A DNA stretch of 11,411 nucleotides from Chrysochromulina tobinii (Eukaryota > Haptophyta > Prymnesiales > Chrysochromulinaceae), in NCBI GenBank assembly GCA_001275005.1, contig JWZX01002009.1, positions 1 through 11,411 of the forward strand, written 5' to 3'. Position numbers and translations under genes: made by a program. The notes under the pieces are model-generated. The model saw only the letters and a program-made list of their open reading frames with translations. It was not told the DNA's origin and made no database searches. Positions within the stretch are counted from its first letter, which is position 1. Every line of letters begins with the position of its first letter. This document shows positions 1 through 6,994 of this stretch, in pieces.

Positions 1-1
1 G

Positions 2-3000
2 GTGATCGCGATCCACCCGACGACGCTGCTGCGCGCGGAGGCGGTGCGGCTGCTCGATCAGCTAGTCGAACTCGAGATCATTACGGCCGACGCGCAGCCG
101 GGCTTGGCGCCCATGATGGCGCCTGCCAATGGCGCCGAACTTTTGCATCGAACAACAAGCTTGAAGCGCACCTACCGGTTTGCGTCGACGCTCGTACAGG
201 AGGTGAGCGCCACCTCTCCTCGCTGATGACATCTGATGACCTCCCTGATGACCTCTGATGATGTCCAGGAGGTGAGCGCCACCTCTCGAGAGTTCCGACC
301 AACAAACCCTCGACCCCAGCCCCCCATCCCTTCCCCTCCTCGACCCCATCCCCCACCTCTTCCCCCACCTCTTTTCCCGCCTTGCCTTTGATGTACGCAA
401 CGCCATTACTATCTGACGCCTCGTCACGGTGGCTTACGATGGAGAAGATCTCTTGTTGTGTCTGAGGCTCACCTCCACCTTATCCCCGCCTCGCCTCCCC
501 CTAACCCCCACGCTCACCTCCACACCTTTGCCCCGCCTCGCCCCCCCAACCGCTCCAGGTGATCTACAAGATGCTGCCGCAGCAGCAGCGGCGCGACCTG
601 CACCGCAAGGCCGCGATCGAGATCCGGGCGCTCTTCCGTAACCGCTCCGCGCGCCGCGTGGGGGTCCAGAGCCGCGGGACTTCTGGCATCGGCTCCCACC
701 TCGCGCAGCTCGCCCATCACTACACCCAGTCGGGCGAAGTGAAGCCCGCGCTCCAGTACCTCTCGATGGCCGCGCAGGCCGCGCTCGCAGACAATTCGCC
801 CGAGGCGGCGCTCAAACATTTCGAAGAGGCCATACGGATCGTCACGCGCAAAAAGGCCGAGATGAGCCGAGACCCATCGGGGGGCGAGAGTCGGCAGGCG
901 GACGTGCACGGGGGCTACGTCTCGCTGGAGATGCTCGAGCGCGTGCACGGGCACGTGCTGCAGCAGTCCGCGCTGTGCTGCATCGCGACAGGGGAGGTAC
1001 ACGAGGGCGCGGTCCGCCTCTCCCTCAGCCTGATGACCTCCGATGACCTCCGATGACCTCTGATGACCTCCCTCATCAGGTACACGAGGGCGCGGTCCGC
1101 CTCTCCCTCAGCCTACAGGTGGCCGCCGCCGAAGATCGCGACCTCGCCAAGTACTCGAAGCTCCACCTCTCCTGGAAGTGCTTCCAGATGGGGCTGTACC
1201 TATACCTACGTCGCCGGCTCGGCCGCCGCTTCGGCGTCGCCTCCGCCGCTCCGCCGTCCGAGGCGCTGCAGGAGGCGATCGACGTGGTCACGTGCTCGCC
1301 TCTCATCGAGGACCAGATCCTCACTAGCTTCCTCACGCCGCGCAAGCGCTACTGGCATCGCGTGGCGGCGACGTACGAGCAGCTCGCGGTCGCCCTCGAG
1401 GAGCTTGGCGCGACGGACACACGCGCCTCGCTCTACTGCGCCCTTCGTGGCGCGTTGCTCGCGAGCGACACGCCCTTCCTCACCCCCACCCTCGCGCGAT
1501 GCTTCGCAACTCTCTCTCTCATCCACACGTCGCACTCAACCTCGGGCGAGGACGAATGCTGGCGGCTGGACGCGCACTATTCGCGCTTCTACAATCGACT
1601 CGCCCACGAGGCCTTCGGCACGACAGCCCTCGTCGAGCGTTCCAAATCGGATCTCGCGTGGGGCTTGATGAGCGAGGGGCTCGTGGTGGCCGCGGCGGGC
1701 AAGTGGGAGCGAGCCCTTGAAACGCTGACCAAGGCCGCCGAGCTGCTCCTCACGCTGCACGCCGTGCGCCTGTGGGATGAGTGCATGCTGCACATCGCCT
1801 TCATTCACATGGCGCGCGGCGATCTCGACGTGGCCGCAGACCAGCTCGAGCGAGTGCACGAGTCTTCGCTCGAGCGCGGCGATCTCCAGGTTCGGAGATG
1901 GTGCGAGATCGGGCTCGCGCAGCTCGCGCTCGACCGCGGAGATCTCGAGCTCGCAGATGAGCTCCTGCCAGATTCGAACGCATGGGGGCTCACGGCCCTC
2001 ACCAAGCTGCGGCTCGGGCGCCCCGATCTCGCCCTCGCCTCCGCGTACCGATCCCAAGGCACTCGGATCCGACACAAGGCGCTCGAGGCACGCCAGATGT
2101 TTGCGGCCACGTGGGTGCTGCTGCTGCTCCTCCAGGCATGCCTGTTGCGCGTCACGCCCCGCGAACGCGCCAAGGTTCTCCAACGGCGCGGGCAGGCGCG
2201 CCGTCGTGGGCGGACGAGCAAGCAGCCTGCCCTCAGGCTGCCACGTCGGCCTTCACGCGTGCAAGCGGTGGATGCCCAGCGGCTCACGGATTCCCACACA
2301 GGCAGCGGGCGCTACGACGAGGCGAGAAGAAGCAGCCTCAGTGGCGGGGGGGGTGACGCGCACTCCGTCCCCACCGCCAGCTGCCACAACGGCACTCCAT
2401 CGCAGCGGCGCTCGACGACACGATCGTCCTCGGACGGCCACGGCGGCACTGGTCTACGCAACTCGACTGATGAGCGCTTTGGTGAGCGCTTCTCCTTCCT
2501 GCGGCGCAGCTCGCGTCCAGGCCCCAGCTCGCGCGGCAGCAGCGTCTTCGGCAGCCCGTCATCGACCGTCGCCCATGGAGAATTCGGCGACGACGACTCG
2601 AGGGTCGATGCCGAGCTTGACTGGCCTGCCCTCGTCGACGACGCGAGGTTGCTCCACGCATGGGCCGAGAAGGCTGTCCGGCGCCTCGAAAAGTTTGCAC
2701 TCATCAACGTGACGAGCAGGCCCGCGGCCGGGCTGTGCCGCGCGGTGCTGACTGGCATGCATTCGGACGACACGGGCAGCGGCGCGGGCTATTCCCCACA
2801 GGCGACCCAGATGCTGCATAAGGTGGTGAGCGAGGCGCGCGCGCTCGAGATGCCGAGGGAGCGCGCCCTTGGCCTCCAAGCGATCGCGATCTACTCGCCG
2901 CTACCGAGCGAACGTCGCAAGGCGCTGTCGCAGGCGCTGCTCGAGTTCAGCAAGATGGAGGCAGAGTACCACATGAATGTGTGCACCGAGATGCGCAACG

Positions 3001-3938
3001 CCGCCGAGCTCCAAAAGGCGACGCTCTTCCAAGCGAAGGTGCGCACCGCGCTCCTGTCGTTGCACGGTGGCGCCCGAGACGGCACACCGGATGGGGCGGC
3101 CGATGGGGTGGGCCAGGGCTTCTTCCATCGCATGCTCGCCCGTGTGCTGTTTGCGCGCTCGGGTGGGCGCTCTGCGGCGAGCACCCGTCCACCCGCGATG
3201 GATCTCTGCTCTCTGGAGCTGCACCGCCCCCAGCCCCCAGTCGCCGCCGCCGCCGCCGGTTCGTCACTAGCCATGCACATCTCTCTCTCCTCAGCATCGG
3301 TCTCATCGTCGTCGTACGTCGACAGCTCAAACAGCCCAAACAGCCCCCGCAGCCCCCGCAGTCCCCGGCCTCTCGACAGCTGCCGTCACAAGAGCCCTCT
3401 GTCGAGTCCGCCTCTGTGGCAGAGCCACCCCACGGACGCTCAGGACGACGCCTACGAGGGCAGCGAGCTGCAACGCTCCTCCCATCTCCCAAGGAGGCAC
3501 TCGTCCACAGGCTTCGGCTCAAACCGATCGTCGCGCGCCGACCCCACCTCCGGATCCACTGCGCAGCCGACAGCGCAGCCGCCAGAGGCCGACGCTGCTG
3601 TAAGGCCCCAAAGCCCTGGTGAGGCCGTGGTAGAGGAGCTGATCGCTGCCAGAGTCCTGGCCGTTACCGGCGAGGGTATGAGCCCGTTGCCACCGATCCT
3701 TGTGCTGGCTCGAGGGAACTCCGAGAGTGGCGCGCAGATCGTGCCCCAGGGATCGCCCGCCACGACGCTCGCCAGCCCGAGAGGGGATTCCTCCACCGCG
3801 CGCCTCCAGCGGTGGAACACCGCTGCCGCCACTGCCGCCGGCGCCGGCGAAGCCGCCCTCGCCGATGACCCCGGCGCGGGCGAAGTGGAGATGGGCGAGA
3901 TGCGGAGCGGAGTAACATCCGCTCGTACCTCTGAGTAG
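2..3938 (+). CDS. Soluble-adenylyl-cyclase-type ATPase/TPR protein, C-terminal part (5' partial, 3 exons)
   Basis: Exons 2-202, 559-996 and 1080-3938 join in frame to at least 1165 residues, open at the left edge. Residues 58-82 span the first junction and include FASTLVQE then VIYKMLPQQQRRDLH. This matches the region of sAC/ADCY10-type proteins that links the AAA ATPase module to the helical repeats. LAHHYTQSGE (118-127) and the paired helices after it are TPR-like. A late block, with RPAAGLCRAVL near 760 and EMPRERALGLQ near 803-813, matches the family's conserved 'RP...' and 'MP.E' segments. Between these lies a roughly 150-residue Ser/Arg/Gly-rich insert (about 576-727). The last 250 residues or so are low complexity, with SPR repeats. 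Family members signal through cAMP or act as ATPase/TPR regulators. No cyclase catalytic domain is inside the window, so cyclase activity cannot be claimed. An unspliced intron could hide in the insert. Next gene downstream: same strand, 614 bases away. Confidence 0.75.
197..287 (+). repeat. Donor-region duplication flanking a TGATGAC minisatellite
   Basis: A perfect 22-base direct repeat occupies 197-218 and 266-287 (offset 69) and contains the splice donor GAG|GTGAGC. Between the copies (about 223-264) are degenerate units of CTGATGACCT: CTGATGACAT, CTGATGACCTC and CTGATGATG. Intron 2 of this gene and two introns of the next gene show the same minisatellite between duplicated flanks. Confidence 0.85.
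203..558 (+). other. Intron 1 of the sAC-like gene (356 bases, phase 0)
   Basis: The donor is GAG|GTGAGC and the acceptor is CGCTCCAG|GTGATC. Joining restores the conserved LVQE|VIYKML block without a gap, which is strong support for both sites. The first part holds a TGATGAC minisatellite between two copies of the donor region. Bases 288-558 are mostly C/T-rich, with few AG dinucleotides near the end. CTAAC at 501-505 is a possible branch site. An internal CAG at 266-268 followed by GAGGTGAGC would allow a three-base microexon, which seems unlikely. Confidence 0.8.
467..558 (+). repeat. Imperfect 45-base tandem duplication forming the polypyrimidine tract
   Basis: GCTCACCTCCAC followed by CCCCGCCTCGCC and a C-run with AACC occurs from 467 and again from 512. 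The copies differ by small indels. The second copy ends in the acceptor CTCCAG. The tract therefore appears to have been lengthened by duplication. Confidence 0.6.
995..1114 (+). repeat. 37-base perfect direct repeat flanking a TGATGACCTC minisatellite
   Basis: Bases 995-1031 and 1078-1114 are identical over 37 bases (offset 83), and both begin AGGT. Between them are four units of (C/T)GATGACCTC (about 1031-1070), then CCTCATCA. CCTGATGA (1029-1036) is the reverse complement of TCATCAGG (1073-1080), an 8-base inverted repeat bracketing the insert. The perfect identity suggests a recent event. Confidence 0.9.
997..1079 (+). other. Intron 2 of the sAC-like gene (83 bases, phase 0)
   Basis: The donor is GAG|GTACAC and the acceptor is CATCAG|GTACAC. 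The reading frame continues as ATGE|VHEGAVRLSL into the third exon. The intron starts with a copy of the start of that exon, followed by four 10-base repeat units and CCTCATCAG. At 83 bases its retention would shift the frame, and translation would stop at 1054-1056. An alternative in-frame acceptor, TACAG at 1114-1118, would skip 13 codons. Confidence 0.85.
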
Positions 3939-3946
3939 GTTACCCC

Positions 3947-3972
3947 AGGATAGTGCTTAAGGATAGTGCTTA
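3947..3972 (+). repeat. 13-base perfect tandem duplication
   Basis: AGGATAGTGCTTA is repeated twice with no spacer (3947-3959 and 3960-3972), starting eight bases after the stop codon of the sAC-like gene. It probably lies in the 3' UTR. Confidence 0.9.
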
Positions 3973-4292
3973 GTGGACCAGGAAGTTAGAGGATGAAAGT
4001 GGATACATAGTTTCATTTGCTACTTAAACACGACAGTCCACGTAGCTAGGATACGTTGGATATACACGATATACCGTACAACGGAAGGCTGCCGATAATG
4101 GGCCGCGCCATGTGTGCCGCACGCACCGTTGCGCCGGAAAAGGTCCGCCTCGGGCGCGAGTTTGTTTTTGCGGGTAGAAGTACGGCGCGGGAGCGGCAGA
4201 GGGCGGGGGCGTCCGGTCCGAGCGACGCGCGCGGAGCGCGGATCGCTGATCTTGGGTTGTTTCGCTCACCAGGCTGCTTGTGAAGCAAGTTT

Positions 4293-4351
4293 ACCGCGAG
4301 GCGGGGCGAGAAGCCCCGCACTTGGACTTATAGGTGCTCACCTATCGCGGT
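4293..4351. other. Three-way-junction inverted-repeat structure (possible structured RNA)
   Basis: An outer 7-bp stem pairs ACCGCGA (4293-4299) with TCGCGGT (4345-4351). Inside it is a hairpin GCGGGGC-GAGAA-GCCCCGC (4301-4319) and a second near-perfect palindrome ATAGGTG-CT-CACCTAT (4330-4345, sharing its last base with the outer stem). A smaller hairpin, TGCTT-GTG-AAGCA, lies just upstream at about 4275-4287. The element is 59 bases, lacks a T-loop and anticodon arm, and does not match a tRNA I recognise. It could be a 5' UTR or 3'-end element or an unannotated small RNA. Confidence 0.45.
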
Positions 4352-4437
4352 TGTCGCCAAAGCTGTAAGCTCGGGCGGGTCTCCTGCTCACAGTGTACAT
4401 CACATTTTCGACTTGTTAACGGCGGATTATAGGGCGC

Positions 4438-4463
4438 GCGGGCGGCGGGCGGCGGGCGGTGGC
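4438..4463 (+). repeat. GGGCGGC microsatellite
   Basis: About three to four units of GGGCGGC lie roughly 90-115 bases upstream of the chosen ATG of the next gene. G-runs at regular spacing could form a G-quadruplex on the plus strand. It is probably promoter or 5' UTR sequence. Confidence 0.7.
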
Positions 4464-4552
4464 GAGAGGGCCAGTTAGAGGGCCGCCAGAGAGCGCGTTC
4501 CCGATTGCATGCGCGACTTTTTTGGACCGCGGTGGTTCGGATCCCAAGACCT

Positions 4553-6994
4553 ATGATGGCGCTTTCTTCGCCGCTCGCGACGTGCGCGATGGTGGAGGAG
4601 CGCTACGATGCGTTCAGCACTACAGTTGTAGCCACGGCGCTGCTCGACCAGACCGCGATCGATCAGCACACGGACGAGATCGCTCAGCACGCCGTAGATG
4701 ATGTGCAGCGCGTCAAGTGCATGGAGCGACACATGGACGCCTGGACCGCCCTCAATGAGCAGCGCGTGTGCACAATCCTCTGCCAGCCGTCCCCCATCGA
4801 CGCACTGTACGGCGAGATCGGCGCCAGTTTCAACGACCTTGACGCTATTCTGGTGGAGCACAGGCGCCTCGTCGCGGTCTGGTCAGAGTGTGGCTTTCTC
4901 GGACGCCTCGCGTTCTTCGAGTCGGTGCGTATGAATAGAGGAAACTGGGACCAGAACTTCGCCATGCGGGCCGATGGAACGGAGACGGCCGACATGGTGG
5001 CGCCCGATGGACTCCTGCTCGACATGCTCGAGCGCGTGCTCCTTGGCGCCCAAGATGCCGTCGAGACGTTCAAGCGCACGCTGCATGCGGTGGTCGCACC
5101 ATCGCCGAAGGGCGGCCCCATCGGCGTGCTCATGAGCATGCAAGACCACTGGTACAACACGCTCGAGGATCGCAAGTGCACTGTGGCTGTCGAGGAGCTT
5201 GCGAATCGTCTGGATGCGGAGGAGGCGGAGGCGACTGCTTACCTCTTCCTGCGCTGGTTCGGCAAGGCATTTGGCCGCTGGGCCGCGGCGATACCGTCAC
5301 CGTCGCTCGCCCTCGCGTACGTAGTCCCTGGTGCCCTCGCCACGACACCGCCAAGCATGCAGCGCTACGTGGACGTGCTTCGCGGCAGTGGAGTGTCGCG
5401 CACGAGCCGCATGTTCATCCGCATCGAGCGCGTGCGCTTGTGGCTGAAGGCGGACACAGCGGAGGTGAAGGCGACAGGAGGACGCATCAAGTTCGGCGAG
5501 ACATATCGCCCCTATGTGCTCCACATCTTCGATAACGACGCGCACGGGTCTGTCGACCTGAAGCGCATGATGAAGAGGTGCCGGGCCGCGGCTCGCACCG
5601 TGCCCTCGCACTCTCCACTGCGTCAGTGCACTCTTCTCACTACGACACGTGCACTGTGTGATGTGCGACAGGTCCTGGGCGCGGAGCCCGACGGGTCTCG
5701 AAGTGCTTGGATTGCTGCTCGAGGCCCTTGCCGGTCTCAAGAGATTGCCCAACATGCTCCTCATCGACAGCTCCGTGCCCGGCAGCGGCGACCACTTTGG
5801 CCCTTGGCTCCAGCGCCATCTCGGGGTCCACGCTGTGGGCAACTGCTGCGAGTATGCCGTGCTTGCTCAAGGCGACTGACCTCTGATGACCTTCTGATGA
5901 TCTCTGATGACCCATGATGACCTCTGATTATCACTGATGACCTCGGATGACCCCTTCATCAGGTATGCCGTGCTCGTTCAGGACGACTGGGACGAGTTCA
6001 TCGGCAAGGTCATCGAGGACCACGTCACATGCGGGTTGGCGACGTCCGACTTCCAGTGGCGCGCGACGCCGCTCCTCGACCTCGCCGGCGTCGAGCTCGT
6101 TGCCGAGGTGCATGCACGCTGCTGAGCTCTATCGCCTCTGATGACCTCTGATGACCTCTGATGACCTCTGATGACCTCTGATGACCTCTGATGACCTCTT
6201 CTTGCCTCCCTCATCAGGTGCATGCGCGCGCAGCCGAGCTCTACCGCGCAGCACCTTGGGCGTACTGTAACCAAAAGCTTGGCGTGCTCGTCCAAGGGTG
6301 CAGCTGGCGCCTTGGTTCCCCCATGGGCCACCAAGGCAAGCTGAATGGCGGCTTTGCCATCGAAGAGTACGAGGGCACAAGCGACCGTGCGCCGAGGGGA
6401 TGGAGATACGCCCAGATCGCGGCGCTGCTCTATCTACGCGAGGACGAGGTGCCATTCGCTGACGCGGAGGCGGCGGAGACCCACGGCTTCGAACTCGCGG
6501 TCGACGGCTTCTACCCAGTGCCAGTCTACCCAGACAGCAATGGCACCCGTCCAAAGACCTTCAGCACGACGCGCCCGCCTAAGAACGACCTCGAGTGGAT
6601 GGTCCGTGCGATCCCCGCGGTGATCGCCTTTTGCGAGCAGCACAAGCACGAGCTCAGCCGCGGCGCGACTGCGCCTTCGTGGGCGCTGCACAAGCTCTCG
6701 ACCACCTTCACCACGACGGCAGGCGTGCTGCCCGCGTGCTCGGTCACGGTGTGCTATCCGCCGCCGGCGGTCGACAAGCTGCCCGATCGTGGCGAGTTTG
6801 TCGAAGACGTGGCGGTCTACATGTCCAAAGTGGGCAAGCGCCTGCGCATCTACGGGCTGCAGGGACGCCCTGAGCTCAATGGCACATGGGGGGAGGCCAC
6901 GGCGTACGATGCGAAGAAGGCACGCTTTACGATCAAGCTCGAGCTGACAGGCGAGTCCGTACTTCTCAAGCCGGCCAATTTGGAGAAATCGTGA
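4553..6994 (+). CDS. Unrecognised ~708-residue protein with C-terminal RPELNG/LKPANL domain (4 exons)
   Basis: Exons 4553-5577, 5672-5851, 5963-6107 and 6218-6994 join in frame (1025, 180, 145 and 777 bases including stop) to 708 residues. The start is the first in-frame ATG (an ATGATG pair). Upstream in-frame codons lack ATG, so a further 5' exon is possible. I do not recognise residues 1-640. They look globular, mixed helical and acidic/aromatic, with FDNDAHGSVDLKRMMKR before the first junction and GNCCEY|AVLVQDDWDEF across the second. There is no signal peptide or membrane segment. The C-terminus (about 655-708) has GLQGRPELNG (RPELNG 667-672) and LKPANL (700-705). This pattern marks a small beta-rich domain common in algal proteins, often beside zinc fingers or ankyrin repeats. 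Function unknown. Two of its three introns carry the TGATGACCTC repeat. Confidence 0.75.
5578..5671 (+). other. Intron 1 of the RPELNG gene (94 bases, phase 2)
   Basis: The open frame degenerates into Arg-rich sequence after MMKR and resumes 94 bases later in another frame as SWARSPTGLEVLGLLLEAL. The donor AAGAG|GTGCCG and acceptor GCGACAG|GTCCTG make this switch exactly. There is no minisatellite, but the intron start weakly resembles the start of the next exon (11 of 13 bases with one gap). Confidence 0.75.
5852..5962 (+). other. Intron 2 of the RPELNG gene (111 bases, phase 2)
   Basis: The donor is GCGA|GTATGCC and the acceptor is TTCATCAG|GTATGCC. Splicing yields NCCEYAVLVQDDWDEF. Retention would hit TGA after EYAVLAQGD. 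The body is seven or eight degenerate units of the 10-base repeat (for example CTGATGACCT and ATGATGACCT) followed by CCCCTTCATCAG. Confidence 0.8.
5852..5989 (+). repeat. 27-base direct repeat (23/27) flanking a TGATGACC minisatellite
   Basis: Bases 5852-5878 (intron start) and 5963-5989 (exon start) match at 23 of 27 positions, with an offset of 111. All four differences are transitions. Between them lies the degenerate CTGATGACCT array, about 5879-5950. CTGATGA and the terminal TCATCAG form a 7-base inverted pair. Confidence 0.85.
6108..6217 (+). other. Intron 3 of the RPELNG gene (110 bases, phase 0)
   Basis: The donor is GAG|GTGCAT and the acceptor is CTCATCAG|GTGCAT. Splicing joins ELVAE|VHARAAELYRAA. 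Retention would give a TGA stop after VHARC. The body is six perfect 10-base repeat units followed by a pyrimidine-rich end with CCTCATCAG. Confidence 0.85.
6108..6247 (+). repeat. 28/30-base direct repeat flanking six perfect CTGATGACCT units
   Basis: The intron start 6108-6135 and exon start 6218-6247 align with a two-base indel and few substitutions. Both contain GTGCATGC at the start and GAGCTCTA near the end. Between them, CTGATGACCT begins at 6138, 6148, 6158, 6168, 6178 and 6188, all identical. The flanks have diverged, yet the array is perfectly homogeneous. Confidence 0.9.

Larger units (their letters stand above)
3939..4552. other. Intergenic spacer between two plus-strand genes
   Basis: About 610 bases with no convincing coding frame. 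It should hold the 3' end of the sAC-like gene and the promoter and 5' UTR of the next gene. The first part (3940-4080) is AT-richer than the genes. I see a 13-base tandem duplication, a stable multi-stem fold and a GGC microsatellite (listed separately). No clear TATA box is placed close to the next start codon. Confidence 0.6.

Noticed and set aside
62-427. Minus-strand and short plus-strand frames over intron 1 of the sAC-like gene
   Set aside because: They are low-complexity Gly/Arg/Pro-rich frames produced by C/T-rich intron sequence, with no motif. The spliced sAC-like frame explains the flanks.
995-1114. CRISPR-like array
   Set aside because: The units are 10 bases with no unique spacers, in a eukaryotic intron.
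4293-4351. tRNA gene
   Set aside because: It has a 7-bp outer stem but only 59 bases, no GGTTCGA-type T-loop, no anticodon arm, and a two-base loop on the second hairpin.
5579-5917. Continuation of the first exon frame of the RPELNG gene to 5917
   Set aside because: The frame turns Arg/Cys-rich and low complexity after 5577, whereas the frame from 5672 gives a normal globular sequence that continues smoothly into the next exons.
5880-6210. AGGTCA direct repeats on the minus strand resembling nuclear-receptor response elements
   Set aside because: They are just the reverse complement of the intronic repeat, and nuclear receptors are not expected in a protist alga.
5880-6217. Hammerhead-ribozyme core CUGAUGA, or box C/D snoRNA motifs (UGAUGA, CUGA) in the minisatellite
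   Set aside because: CTGATGA repeats every 10 bases with no GAAA core or helix III, and no paired terminal stem with guide spacing is seen. The motifs are a by-product of the repeat unit.
5978-6554. Minus-strand open frames with a repeated RGHQRSSEVI peptide
   Set aside because: They are antisense shadows of the minisatellite (30 bases = 10 codons per three units). They cross intron and exon boundaries of the well-supported plus-strand gene.
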